This document shows, one piece after another, positions 23,429 to 35,065 of a stretch of DNA of 64,000 bases (the stretch's first letter is position 1; each line of letters starts with the position of its first letter). Below the pieces are notes generated by a model. It worked only from the letters and a program-made list of their open reading frames with translations, did not search any database and was not told the DNA's origin. Made by a program: the position numbers and the translations under genes. Source of the stretch: Symbiotaphrina buchneri (taxonomy: Eukaryota > Ascomycota > Symbiotaphrinales > Symbiotaphrinaceae); contig BCIG01000021.1 of NCBI GenBank assembly GCA_001599915.1, forward strand, positions 516,536-580,535. The letters run 5' to 3'.

Positions 23429-23813
23429 ATGCCTAAGCTCTACGTTTCGATGTACAGGCCCCAGGACGGTAATTACGAACACTGGGCTCTCTATCTTGAT
23501 GAGGGCGATAGTGGTACCATCTTCCAAGTGATCGGCGACCACCCTAGCTTCACGAAAAATGTTGTACACAAAGTACCCCGGAACAGTACTAGCCACCAAA
23601 GAGATATCTTCCTGTCAGCCATCGACGCTAGTGAAGTGGTTGCAGTGCGCGGCCAAGGTCGAGCCAGACAATGATACCGTCCATTGGAATTGCCAAGACT
23701 ACGTTTTGGAAATATTGGACGAGCTTGAGGATAACGGCATCCTGGATGCGGACGATCCGCATTATATGATGGCGAAGGAGGAGGTCAAAAGCTATTTCGG
23801 TCCCTGTCTTTAA
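23429..23813 (+). pseudogene. Small conserved fungal protein, 1-nt frameshift
   Basis: Resembles a small (about 128-residue) uncharacterised fungal protein family; this is recognition from memory. It opens MPKLYVSMYRPQDGNYEHWA, continues GGTIFQV-like (SGTIFQVIGDHPSF) and HQRDIFLSAIDASEVV, then must shift frame to reach AAKVEPDNDTVHWNCQDYVL and the end EVKSYFGPCL. One surplus base near 23648 (GTG C GCG GCC) explains the break exactly: removing it reads EVVAVAAKVEPDND. No GT-AG pair gives the needed shift. Function unknown; the HWNCQDYV segment has the Cys/His/Asn look of a papain-like fold, but this is only a suggestion. Confidence 0.72.
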
Positions 23814-23888
23814 GGAATCCTCCGGGTGATGGAAGTGTCCATGAGAGAGCGAAGGCAATGTAACGCCCGCTAGGCTCACGCTCCTCAG

Positions 23889-25203
23889 TCATACGATATG
23901 TTTTTCCCAAAGTCGGTCTACCAGCCAGCGGCAGGGGTACTTGCTCGGAAGGATACATGCAGGAATGTATCTCAGCCAGTCATCTTTGTCGGTCGGGGAT
24001 ACCAAATGGGTCACCTTGAAGGATTCAAAGTAGTCAGGGTAGAAGCCGCTCACTTCCCAATCAAGTAGACCAGCGAGCTTATAAGATCCGTCCGGCTGTT
24101 CCTGAACCATAATATTGCCTCGGTGCAAGTCACCATGAGTGAAGACGATCTTCACATCTTGGTCAGTTTGTTCGGATGAAGCTAGCCCCCTGAGCAGATC
24201 GATATACGCTGGACCGCCATAATGTGGGTCCGAGAACAGGAAGTCCTCAAATTCCCTTGCTGAGAATATTGGCTTCTTGCTCTGTCGAGTGTGTCGCCTG
24301 ATGTCTTTGCAGCCCTCGCCCGAGACCCCTCCGAGTGCTACACCTGCTGGGAACGCCAGGCTTCTCATCGTTTTCAAGATCCCGTCAAGCTGTTCAGAGA
24401 GGCTTCTCTTATTGTCATCGGTCAGGTGCGGATACGCATCCTCTAAGGTCGTTCCGGGAACAAACGAGCTGAATGTGTAGGTACAGCGGTTACCGGTGAG
24501 CATGCCAAGAGGCCTTGGAGCGGGTATTGCTGGACAATGGTTCTCCAAGTATTCTGTGCTTGTAGACTCAGTCGTATCCATGTCCTGGTCGAATCGCCGG
24601 ATTTTGACGACCACATCATTTCCGTACTTGACGACCCGATGCCCGCTTCCAGCCACCTTAGACTGCCAGATGAGCACGCTTTTCTCAATTATGTTCTGAA
24701 GCGCCGCAATTGGGTCTGTTGCCGGACCTGGGCTCTCTTTCGCCAACAAATTTTCTAGGCGGAAGTCGACCGAGTACGTGATCCTCAACTCCGTGTCCTC
24801 CACCGTTTGAGTGGGTTCAGTCGTGTCAGTAGGCTGGGCCGTGGTGTCTTCGTTCGGTGCCTGTTGAGCTATACCTAGCGGGAACATGTGTATCAGTACG
24901 TCACTTGGATTGTACGGTGAGGATTGTATTACCGGCGCCAATGCCCTTCTTTGCCTGTAGTCGGGAGGAATAATGGAGCGGTATCAGAGTCGCGATGTCT
25001 TTCTCTGGATCTTCTTCCAGCGCCTTTTCGATCTTGGCAAGGAGCCACTTGTTGAACTTCGCAGCTTTAGAGATTTCATCAGTATTGCCCGCGTTCCCGA
25101 GAGCATCATTTAGGAGTGTCCTTTTGGCAGGAACAAGGGTGTCAGGCATCTTTTGGTCATGGCCATGATCGCCATTCGCAGGATTGCTCAAATCTTTGTC
25201 CAT
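23889..25203 (-). CDS. Aminoglycoside phosphotransferase-family kinase
   Basis: APH/choline-kinase-like protein that probably phosphorylates a small molecule. Two exons, 25203-24933 and 24874-23889, join in phase as GIGAGIAQQAP. The N-terminal lobe has VVKYGNDVVVKIRRFD with the ATP-binding lysine. The linker is IPAPRPLGMLTGNRCTYTF. The catalytic loop is FTHGDLHRGNIMV and the metal-binding aspartate is in LLDWEVSGFYPDYFE. The first ~90 residues, before the kinase fold, are unlike the family. Such genes are abundant in Aspergilli and mostly uncharacterised; resistance to an antibiotic should not be assumed. The frame is intact. Confidence 0.85.
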
Positions 25204-26118
25204 CGCTGTCTGTACCGAAGAGGTAGGAAGAGGAAGCTACGGAGGCTAGTGATGTGATAGAAAAGGCGGTGAAGAATGATAGTTGATTAAGCGAGGCATC
25301 GCACGCGACCAGAGGGATGGATCAGCTTCACGATGCCTTCATCCTCACAGTTAATGGTGATATGGCACGGGCATTCTGACCCGACACTGGTTAAAGGTCA
25401 TCGAATACTGAAGATACTAATCGTTTCTGCCATCGACTTGAAACTTAATCTGGCTGATCCTGGCTGAGCCGGTATTTATTTCGAAAAACACGGTCAAAGT
25501 TCTCTTGTGCGGTCGGCCTCGTCGTGATGACCGGAACAAGACTGAAATATTTGACTGGGGCAATTGGCTAACGGACAGTTGGTGGATGGTCTCTTGCACA
25601 TTGCACGCGTCGAAGGCATAGTGCTTATCAATGATCGTTTCAAAACCTTTTCTACATGAAGGGAAAATTGGGTTCCAGATTCCAGGCGAAATAGATGCGC
25701 AGTGCTTTCATCTGCCAGGATCGGTGTATCATCGCCCGCATTGTTTCGACTCAATATTATCTCATTCTTGACGACAGCACGCAATCCGAGCACACGCAAA
25801 ACGATTCCTGAAGAAGGCACAGATGGCATGGACAGCCGGCCTCGACGTTCTATGGCGAGTATACATAGCGAGCACACAATCGGCTGCAACTGAAAAAGGT
25901 GCAAGCTGATAGGCTGAAGATGTCGACACGTCGAATTCGCCATTTCTGCGCCGATGGCGTTACACAACTCTGGCAACATTGTACGAGAAATTCCGGGCCG
26001 TATAGCCGGACTCCAAACTCTATGAAGTAGTGGGCAGAATACAAATGCACAACATATCCGCCTTTGAAAGGAGATTTTCCAACCGGGTAGCTCAGGTATC
26101 AGGAATCCTTCGTTCACC
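25204..26118. other. Divergent intergenic region, kinase/dioxygenase
   Basis: 915 bases. A 248-codon minus-strand open frame (25494-26240) overlaps the dioxygenase start in antisense and shows no family motif; I treat it as spurious. No other feature was seen. Confidence 0.5.
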
Positions 26119-27463
26119 ATGGCCCCATCTGTCGCCCAGCTGCCGGTGTCGACTGCGACACCAAACATCACCTCTTTGAGAGATGGTCTTTCGAAGGTCG
26201 AAATAACGGCGGTTGAAGCCCCGCCGTCGCCCAAGATCAAAAGGCAGATCGATGAGGAAGGCGGGGAAGACTACAGCATCGGTAAGTCACTGATTGTCCA
26301 ATTCACTGTTAGCAATGTTCTAAAAGTGCACCGCACCAGTACCCTCAATATCTCCCAACCTGGGATCCATCGGAGAAATACCCTCCTCTAGAGCCCTTCG
26401 AGCACATCGAGCGCGGTATCGGCGCCGATCCAACCTTCAAAGATCTCCTGCCCGATGGCAGCAAGATCCAAAAGTTAACGCCGACTACTGGCTCCGAAGT
26501 CCACGGCGTGCAGCTGAGCAAGCTCACCGCCCCGGGCCGGGACCAACTCGCGCTGCTCGTCGCGCAACGCAAGGTCGTCGCCTTCCGAGACCAAGACTTC
26601 GCCGACCTGCCCGTCGTGGACGCTTTGGAATTCGGCAGCTACTTCGGACGACACCACATCCACCCGACGAGCGGGGCGCCCGAGGGGATCCCCGAGTTCC
26701 ATCTCGTGCACCGTTACGGCGGCGGCGGCGAGTTCGACCGCTTCCTGCAGAACAAGAATAGCAGCGCTAGCTGGCACTCGGATGTGACGTACGAGTTGCA
26801 GCCGCCGGGAACGACATTCCTTATTATCTATGACACGCCTGAGGCGGGCGGCGATACGCTGTTTGCGAACCAGGTTGAGGCTTATAATCGCCTCTCGCCG
26901 GCGTTGAAGGAGCGCCTGCATGGGCTGAAGGCGGTGCATTCGGGGTTCGAGCAGGCGCAGTTCAGTCGTGACCGTGGGGGCATTGTGAGGAGGGAACCGG
27001 TCCAGCATGAGCATCCCATTGTGCGCACGCATCCCGCAACTAGGGAGAAGGCGTTGTTCATCAACGGCGGATGTGAGTATTGACCATACCGATATGGATA
27101 CATCAGCTGTTAATTTGTGCCTTTATAGTCACTCGCAGCATCGTGGGCCTGAAGAAAGAGGAGAGCGATGCTCTCCTGTCTTTCCTGCTCACTCACATCT
27201 CACGAGGTATTGATTGGCAAGCCAGAGTCCGCTGGGCCCCCAAGACCGTCGTAGTGTGGGATGTGAGTCGAAGTGACACCTTCCTCGAACAAACAATAGT
27301 GTTAATAAGCCGCTTCTAGAATCGTGTTACGGTCCATTCGGCCACGTTGGACTGGAATACTGGCGAACGTCGCCATCTGGCGAGGATAACACCACAAGTG
27401 GAACGTCCCTATGAGACTCCATACGTCCTTGAAGCCGCAAAGGACACAACTTCGAAGGATTAG
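26119..27463 (+). CDS. TauD/Jlp1-type 2-oxoglutarate dioxygenase (phase clash at intron 1)
   Basis: Fe(II)/2-oxoglutarate oxygenase, probably a sulfonate or alkylsulfate dioxygenase releasing sulfite or sulfate. The facial triad is visible: WHSDVTYE (HxD) and the distal His in NRVTVHSATLDW, with the oxoglutarate arginine in GERRHLARIT. Other landmarks are YLPTWDPSEKYPPLEPFEH, RKVVAFRDQDFADLP and FGRHHIHP. Introns at about 27072-27126 and 27263-27319 join in phase and the stop is 27461-27463. Intron 1 is odd: the strong donor (G|GTAAG at 26282) leaves phase 1, but the only good acceptor (CAG at 26337-26339) opens YPQYLPTW in phase 0. No other AG fits. There is either a 1-nt lesion in the first exon or an unusual splice. 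Confidence 0.83.
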
Positions 27464-28432
27464 TTGGAGCTCAATAGCGGTACAGAACCCACTAGCGACG
27501 ATAGAAATATCATATGCCATGCTTCTCAACTAGTCCATTTGCAATATTGCTTTCAATGATACAGCCTATCAGATCCTGAGTGAGTTTAACCTGTAGTTGT
27601 AAACGCCCTTCCAGCTCCTTCTGGGGTAATCGGTGATGGCACGACCCCTGTTTTTGGTTATCGAGACCCCTCTCATCTATTCACATCGTATAATACTATC
27701 CGCATATCTCGTCTATCTAAATCACTTCGTACCTATCTACCCGGCTGATCTCCATGACGGACGGAGCGATCAATCATTAACCTGATTCAGGGCAACATGT
27801 GTTAAATCTATTTGCATCAGATCTATCTGTATATCTATATCGTATCATTCATATCTATCCATATCATCTTCATAAATAATGAACTGTTCAATTAGTCCAT
27901 CGCTCAATCCAGGACAGCATCTTATACCTATCTACATATCGATATGTTATCCTATCTATCCACATTATATCTCATACAAAACTATTTTGAATAGTATGAA
28001 CAATGTAAGCCACCATCCAGCGTGTACGACACTATAATTTCTTAATCCAAAGTTTTATATCGTTCTAGATATTCGAAATATTAGAGTAAGCCTTTTTCAA
28101 GAAAAAAGAAATCAGATTAGTGATTAGTCCGCATGGTCCACCAAATCGCCCTTTCTTTTGTATGAGAGGGGCGTGCAGTTACCAAAAACGGGCGACTTAC
28201 CATTACTGATTGCCTTCTTCTGATTCTTCCTGGACCCTACCAGATGCAGCTCATATCCTGCCTCGTATAGAAACTTCCTCTCTCCCTGCAATCTCAGACT
28301 CAGTTCCTGCCCTCACGCTTTCTCACCAATGGTAAGAAAGTTCTTCCTACGCTACGCTATCAGATAGACCAAGATGGGGATGTTTTTAATGGTTATTCAC
28401 TCCGGACTTGAGATACTGGTGTGGGATTGATT
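27464..28432. other. AT-rich intergenic region with TATC low complexity
   Basis: About 970 bases. From roughly 27660 to 27990 it is rich in irregular TATCTATC/TATATC runs. At 28201-28306 on the minus strand lies a coding-like fragment described separately. No complete gene was seen. Confidence 0.55.
28201..28306 (-). pseudogene. Coding-like exon fragment, unassigned
   Basis: Between an AG acceptor (GGGCAG just upstream of 28306) and a GTAAG donor (28199-28200) the minus strand reads ELSLRLQGERKFLYEAGYEL then HLVGSRKNQKKAIS. This is amphipathic and protein-like. There is a stop just upstream in frame and another right after the next possible exon, so no complete gene can be built. It may be a remnant or a terminal exon of something lost. 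Confidence 0.3.
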
Positions 28433-30690
28433 CTATAGGGATTGGTCATAGGCGACCAACCTGTCTCCAAATGGACTGAACCACCACTCCAAGCTCCCCT
28501 GAAGACCTATGTGCACCATCCCTTTCTCTTCATCAAACTCTTGTTCGGCGTGGTTGACAACCTTCATTTTTCTTATAGGGTACGAGTTGCCGTAATCCTC
28601 AGATGGCGACTCCCAATACCGGAGCACGTAAGTTTCTTCTCCTGAGACATCGAAGTCCTCAATATTCCCATCCCAGCGCCATTGCCCCAGCACCTCGGCG
28701 TGGCCATGACGGTAATGGAGCATGATACCCAAGACGCGCCGACCGAGGTCCTGGCAGACTTGTATGCTTGCTATTCCGTCCAGAGAAGCGCTTGTAAAGT
28801 GCCACGCCCTCCCGGCCACCATGTGGCGTGGGACCCAGCGTGGGAGATCCCTTCGACGAGGGCCTCTAAATCCATTTGCTTGCCGCGCTGCGTCATGTGT
28901 CAGAGGTACAACTCCAAAGCCAAGGATCCCTCGCCCCGTCTTTGTGACCTGGATACGGGCGGCGTTGTAGCAGAAGCCTTGCGCAGGCCCTTCGTTTTCT
29001 GCCATCAGCTGCAGAGTCTCGTAGAAACTGAGCAGTTCGGGAACCACATAGGGCCCAAAGAAACACCATCTTCCCTTGTTGGTACAGATCTACAAAGAAT
29101 GTGAGTAGGCCACATGAAAATTGGAAAAGGCCTCGTCCACTCTCACCTGCAATATTGGGTATGGCTGATGAATCCTGTCCATCCTGTTCAGCCAGAGGCA
29201 AACTGACACGATGACCTCTCCCGGGGCGACAGTAAAGTATCGCCATACAAGCGGTCCCTTGTGGGGCGATGCTTGAATCTCTGATTCAGTATTGTGGTAA
29301 AGTTGCCTTGTTGATCCAGGGTCACCATCGTAAGGCAACAAATTTTTCACGCCGAAGTATGGATGGCAGGCAGCGATAAAGCCACAGGTTCCCTGAGTCA
29401 CCGGCACGTAACATATGCGTTGGTATGCGCTGCTATTCAGTTCGGATGGATAACAATTGATTGATCTGAGCTTTGGTGGCCTCCGAACGTTCCACTGGAG
29501 GCGAATCGGATGACCGAATGGGATTTCAGATGCTCCAGCGAGTGTGGCGTCATGTTGAATCAAGCCCTGTTCAATAAGTAAGAATGCTTCTCACGGATGA
29601 ATTTGCCTGGGAAGTCTAGTACTGACACGTGAGCGCACTATGATAGAATCATTTCCATTTGTTTCCAGAATTGTGAACCAATGTTTCAGGCCTTCTGGCG
29701 CCAAAACATTATCAGTTTCCACACTAAAGCCGCGGATCCCAGTCTCGTCTCGAAGAACTACAAGTTTCGACAGAATCTCGTCTAGATGAAGTATCTCATC
29801 GTGATCCTCCAGGGGTTGATTGCTAATCTCCGTGATATAATCTGCACCCATCATTTGAAGCTTCTTCATGTAGATATCTCCGCGCAGTCGGATAGTTGTG
29901 CTTGTGGGACCCGTATCCGCCTTTTTCCGCTCGCGTTGAAATCGAAGACGGGAAATCAACTTCCAGGACTCGCTCCCGCAGATGATGGCAGATAGCGCCG
30001 GACATGGCGCGATGAATGAGAGGGTGAGGATTTGCAGTTCCTGTGGCAAAAGCGCGAGATCGATGCCACTCAGTTGATGGACTACCCGTTGGACCTCTGT
30101 CAGATTGTGAATCATGAACCTGCGTCTTCTTTCTGCTGCATCGCTGGCAAGCATCGTGTCGGTGGGCAATGTGGAGCGACCCAATTCCCAGATATCGAGC
30201 ATAGTCTGCTCTGTCGAGGTTGTGACCAACTCATGTGCGCCTTCTGAGGTACAACCTTCTGTGCTCTCTTGCCCTTTCTGCAAAGACAGACGATTTCTCA
30301 GCAAGCCATAGCAGTCGAAGTGAAAACAATATCCGCGCGATGAAGCCTCGCGACCACAACGTTCCCCATTCGGTCTGCAAACGCAGAATTTAGCACTTTT
30401 GAGCGGGTTGTTGTACTCCGACTGCCAATGAATTCTGGTCTCCTCCTCCCATATTGCCCTTCGCATCAAGAAGGGTTCCGAATACGCTTCATAGCACTTG
30501 CGACCAATGACTAAAAGGACGGCTTCTGATTAGACTTCTGGCACATGCCATCACCAGACGATGATGGGGAACCACTCAGGTCACCAGTCTAACCTCACTT
30601 ACCTGAAGCTGTAGCATCGCCATAGGCAATAGCAATACCACAAATGCAGCATCTGATACTCAATAACGGTATTGCCGACGCTGTGGCCAT
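28433..30690 (-). CDS. Uncharacterised Cys-rich fungal protein
   Basis: Four exons on the minus strand from ATG 30690. The first reads MATASAIPLLSIRCCICGIA; a GTAAGT intron leads to IGRKCYEAYSEPFLMRRAIW. Two further phase-correct introns lie near 29564-29625 and 29091-29146. N-terminal cysteines (CCICG, CVCRPNGERCGRE, YCFHFDCY) could bind zinc. An F-box-like leucine-rich segment follows (LALLPQELQILTLSFIAPC). The C-terminal half ends with LQGSLEWWFSPFGDRLVAY. The layout matches a large family of uncharacterised Aspergillus proteins. Function unknown; the F-box link is weak. Frame intact. Confidence 0.72.
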
Positions 30691-31378
30691 TAGACTGTGG
30701 TGCTCAGTTAGTTGATGGTTCTATGGCATCGCGAGTTTGACAAGCGTTAGGGGACAGAAGAGGTTCACCGCCATGTTTGAAACAAACGGTTACCCGCATA
30801 TTAAGGGCAGCCAATCAAAACCTCCCACAAAGGGTCACAAAGCCGGGGAAATCAATGGAAAATGCCAAAGACATTTCGAAACGCATCCAGAAAGCCAAGA
30901 AAGCAAAAGCAAAAAGCTAAAAAGAAAAAGAATAATAAAGACAAAAACATACAACAACCCGGATTCCCAAGTCGTCCCCGACCTTAGTACTAACGGGTCG
31001 GTCGGTGGCTTAGATTCAGCAGAGCGAACGGGATGCGTCGTTCTCCACCGCCTGTGGTCGTATGTACTTGTTTGGAGCATTATTGCAATATATATGCTGC
31101 CTCTATTCATAAACAGATGACATGCATGCTATGTACATTGCTTGAAGAGAGGGAGTGCTGCACGCTCTAGTTTCGTTTTCTGGCAGGCTCAGGCCCTCGT
31201 ATGAGATGAGGGATCCGTGTATATGCCAATCACCTCTGCCCCGTGAAACGACTCTTCTGCCTAATGCGCTTGCCGTATTTATAGAATATATACCTGACCA
31301 TCCCAGCATATAATCAGCCCTTTTATCGCTCCTCGCCCAAAACAAAAGCCGAGACTCAACTATGGGGCCGGAATAGAC
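30691..31378. other. Intergenic region
   Basis: About 690 bases between two minus-strand genes. A 127-codon plus-strand open frame (30737-31120) is lysine-rich low complexity without family features and is not called. The region should hold the promoter of the Cys-rich protein gene. Confidence 0.5.
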
Positions 31379-33392
31379 TTACGGAAACGGCGCCATGGCA
31401 AGCGTGATCATGGCCAACAGGAAGGAGGCCCACTGAAAGCCTAAATCGTCGAACACTGTACACGCCCAACGCAGACGGGCCGGCTTTTAGCGATCCCAGA
31501 GACTTGAAGATAGATGGAGGGATTTTGTAGGAAGAAGAGGGAAGGTAAAGGATATGCACATACTGGCGTGGCCGAAGAGAGGAAACGCGCCGGCAAACAG
31601 GTTCCGGCTGAAACTGTTGGCCGCCAAGGCGCTGGCGCCGTACAGGGGATATGAATCGACGAGGAACGTCCACACGCCGGAGAAGACCATGATGACGCTG
31701 TGGGCTGCTATTTAGCCAGGATTGATTCTAAGACGGACAGGAACCAGACTGCTTTGGGAATTGAAGCGAGGGGGTAAAGGCGGGTAAGACGGGGTTGCAC
31801 ATACCCCGCTCCAAAGAACGCACTACCGATGATCGGCACAATCCAGTGCACAGAGCGATATGTCGTCCATCCGAACCAGAGCAGGCCAATCGTGCACAGC
31901 GGCGCCCCGGCGATGGCAGGCGGCAGGCGATATTCGGGCTCAGACTCCCCCGGTAGCCCCGCGGCGGCGTGTCGGGCGAGCAGGCGCTGGTAGTAGCGGC
32001 GCCATCTGTGTAGTGAGGTAGATATTATCAGCGGCTGTCACATGGAGGTAGGGAGATGATCTGCTTGGGGGTTGCTCTGTCTTACAGTGGATCGCAGGCG
32101 ATGGCTACCAGCATGCCGATAGCAAGGCCGAGGAAACTGAGTCCGCTCTGCCAGAGGGAGAAATCGTGGTTGGTAGAGAAGACGAGCGGCAGCGCACCGA
32201 AGAAGAGATAGATAATGCCGAGAAGGAGGGCGGTGAAGATGCATAGGTTGAGACACATTGGTTCGAGCGCCAGCAGGAGGAAAGGGCGGTAGATGGAGGT
32301 GAGAACAGTCTATAGCGAGGTTAGAATACGCTGGGAAATCTGCCGAATTGGTAAGGTGGTAGTGTCAAGGTGAGAACGGACCCGCGGGATCGAGCGATCC
32401 ATCTTCTCAATTGGTGCATGCCATCTGTCATCGCCTGTCTCTTTCCGCAGTTTTATGGCGTGGTTTCGTTGGAGTACGGGCTGATACGTCTCCGGGACGA
32501 GGAAAACGATCATTGCGAGGTGCACGCCCGTCCAGATGAGGAGGACATAGAATGTCCAGCGCCTATTAACGTTAATGGCCGGGCAGGGGATCTGGGCTCT
32601 TAAGCCATACCAGTCTGCATAGTAATTGATGAAACCTCCTAAGATTGGCCCTAGCTCTGGACCAAGACTTGGATTGATCGTCAGTGGGATGAACAGGAGG
32701 TTATGGTTGGGTATACATACAAGGGGCCAGTTGTATAAAATGTCATTGGAGCCTGTAAGTCGCCCTTGGAGAAGAGATCTCCGACCGTCGATCCGGCCGT
32801 GCCTAGAAAAAGCGCACCCGAGAAGCCGTTGAGGAAACGCGCCACAATCACCGTCTGAATGTTCTGTGCAACAGCACAAGGAATGATCCAGATCAGAGAG
32901 AAAAGATATGAGCCAATATAGATCGGCTTCCGGCCATAGAACTAGCCGTCAAGTAATTTTGGTTAGAAAAAGGATCCCATCATGATCGATTGATGATATA
33001 GAGCCTCTCACCTCGCTCAAGGGCGCCAAGATCATCGGACTGAGCATGACGCCAAAGTTAAACAGACTCAGACCCAACGTCGCGACAATCTCGCTGCAGC
33101 CGAAGTCTCGCTCTAGTTGATCATATGTCGTGGAGTAGATCGAGCTAGAACATGCCACACACAAGCTACTGCTCGAGATGATAAGCACCAAGATCCACTT
33201 TCGCACCTTTGACATGCTCCGAGGGCTTCGCTTATCATTGTCACCCTCAAAGATCACCTCGAAACTCTCAGTTTCGTCGCTTTTCTCGGCGCTCATTTGG
33301 CCGGAACGGAGTGCTCCGTTCTGTGGCACTGTGCCGGCCTTGGGCAGGGCAGTGTCCTGACGGACAGGTTCGTGAGACATTGATACGTCCAC
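31379..33392 (-). CDS. MFS transporter, DHA1 (Tpo/Flr-like) family
   Basis: Plasma-membrane efflux pump, 12 TM. The start is at 33392 or at the internal ATG 33380. TM1 is [17 protein letters not shown]; motif A-like [18 protein letters not shown] spans an intron; motif C is [16 protein letters not shown]; then [15 protein letters not shown] and [10 protein letters not shown]. Seven or so short introns all join in phase. The last exon starts near 31455 and gives [20 protein letters not shown], ending AMAPFP at 31379. Adjacent to an enoyl reductase and a zinc-cluster regulator, it could export their product. Frame intact. Confidence 0.87.
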
Positions 33393-33781
33393 TGACGAGA
33401 CATGGGATGAGCTTTACTCGAACAGGAGGTGTTGCGGTCGGATTCGAAGCTGTCTGAGTGTACTTTCATAGTATTCGGCGAAGCGGCCAGGGAGGCGAGA
33501 CAACAGGGCTAGGATCAGGGTACTGTAGTCCGCATGCCGTCGACGATGCCAAGGCCCACTATAACCTGCGGCCGATGTGACGGCGATTCCGCTAGCGCGT
33601 CATCTCGTCGGCCTTCGGGAAAATGTGGCGCGAGGCCGAAAGCCTGGTGATAAATAAAGGGGAGACAATATTGCCTCGTACCATGGCTCGTGATGTGGAT
33701 ACCATAAGGCAGTTTTATATGAATAGGATAAATATTATACGCCCAGTATATACGGGCAACGGAAACATGCCCCGCGTCTCA
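33393..33781. other. Promoter region of the MFS pump
   Basis: 389 bases between two minus-strand genes. No feature was recognised besides the expected promoter. Confidence 0.5.
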
Positions 33782-35065
33782 TCAGTTTGCGATATTGTAG
33801 ATCAATTTCACCCCACTGACATCTCCCTTCCGCAACTTCTCCAAGCCATCCAACACCCCTTCCAGTCCACCCTTCTGTAACGCATGGGGATGCGGAATCA
33901 CGCGTCCATCAGCCACCAACTGATGCGCAAGTTCCCAGAACATCGCACCAAAGCGCAGGTCTTCGGGATTACCGGGGACGAGTACGCCATTCGGGCCCAT
34001 TACTCTGATATCCTCCCCGATCATAGTGCATGCCAGCGTGGATTTGTTGATGAGGTCTTGACGAACGGGCTCTGCAGCCAATAATTGGGAATAGGTCCCC
34101 CCGCGAGTGGAGAGACTGTCGGCACAAAATTTCACTGACGCTCCTTCGGATATTGTGTCGAAGGCGAACTCAAGTGAGTTTTTTGTCATATCACGGATAT
34201 GCGATGGAGCTGCTGGGTCGTTCTAGAGGACGGAAAAGGTTCAGTTAATCCGAAGGAAAGAGCAATCTTGTGACTGGCTCTCTTACATAGTCCAGCACGA
34301 TATCCGCTCCTCTGGATTTGACAAGGTCAAAATTCTTCGGCGAGCAGGTTGTGATGACCGTAAGTCCAGAGCTGGGTTCCGCGTCAGCTTTCAATCCTGG
34401 CTTCGTGGCAGCCATACTAACAGTTTCGCACATTGTATTGCCAGTGTCCCCGTAGCTGTACTTCCACCATAGATCAGTAGATAGGTGGTGCCAGTGACCG
34501 GGCTCGTGGGAAGAGGGAGGCCCAATGACTGGTAAAGCCCTTGTCCGACCGTGGAGATACCGACGCCTAGAGTGGCCGCTTCTTCAAAGCTCTATTGTCG
34601 GGAATCTTCATTTGGATATCTCCTTTAGCGAGAATATATTCCGCGAAGGCACCGGTGCGGGGGTTCATTGCGTTTGCTATAGCCGGCTTCAGCATGTACA
34701 GCATATACAGGCTTGGTATTGTGCTGTGGTTGTTTGCAAATACTGACCTCCATGCGTAAAGCCACAGACTCTGTCGCCTGCTTTGAACGCCTTTTTCACC
34801 TCACTTCCCACCTGTACGACCCAACCTGAGTAGTCGCATCCGACGATTGCACCCTTGTCCAAGTCAACAAACTATCCGTCTAGAGAACGGGAGAACAGCT
34901 TACCACAGAAGGCCACACATCGATATGCTTCCAGTCCGTCGGGTTAATGGCAACAGAGTGCGTCTTGATCAAGAGATAGGTCGGAGGACACTCCGGAATA
35001 GGCACATCTGAGAGCACCGTCGCCTCGCCTGGGGCCGTGATTACCAGTGCCTTTTGGGTTGGCAT
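33782..35065 (-). pseudogene. Zinc-independent MDR enoyl reductase (trans-ER-like), 1-nt frameshift
   Basis: NADPH-dependent medium-chain reductase of the kind that works in trans with highly reducing polyketide synthases. Landmarks: [73 protein letters not shown] (nucleotide-binding), VKSRGADIVLDY and KSTLACTMIGEDI. Introns join in phase. Lesion near 34590-34594: the frame reading IQMKIPDN runs into a stop after KKRPL, while the expected [20 protein letters not shown] lies one base out (AAT AG-AGC TTT). No intron explains it. The enzyme would lose its Rossmann half. Divergent to a Zn2Cys6 regulator. Confidence 0.8.

Noticed and set aside
23329-23430. 33-codon minus-strand ORF beginning on the CATG shared with the plus-strand gene
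   Set aside because: Short, no homology recognised, and it has no room for its own promoter; kept only as a side note to the decayed region.
23889-25203. Antibiotic-resistance gene
   Set aside because: The APH fold is common in fungi, with diverse or unknown substrates; nothing here points to aminoglycosides.
25494-26240. 248-codon minus-strand open frame
   Set aside because: It overlaps the dioxygenase start in antisense, has no family motif and its composition follows the opposite coding strand.
27660-27990. TATC-rich tract as a telomere-like or CRISPR-like repeat
   Set aside because: The units are irregular, with no spacer pattern and no TTAGGG; simple low-complexity DNA.
30737-31120. 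127-codon lysine-rich open frame
   Set aside because: Low-complexity KSKKLKRKR-type sequence, no motif, and it sits in an intergenic region upstream of a minus-strand gene.
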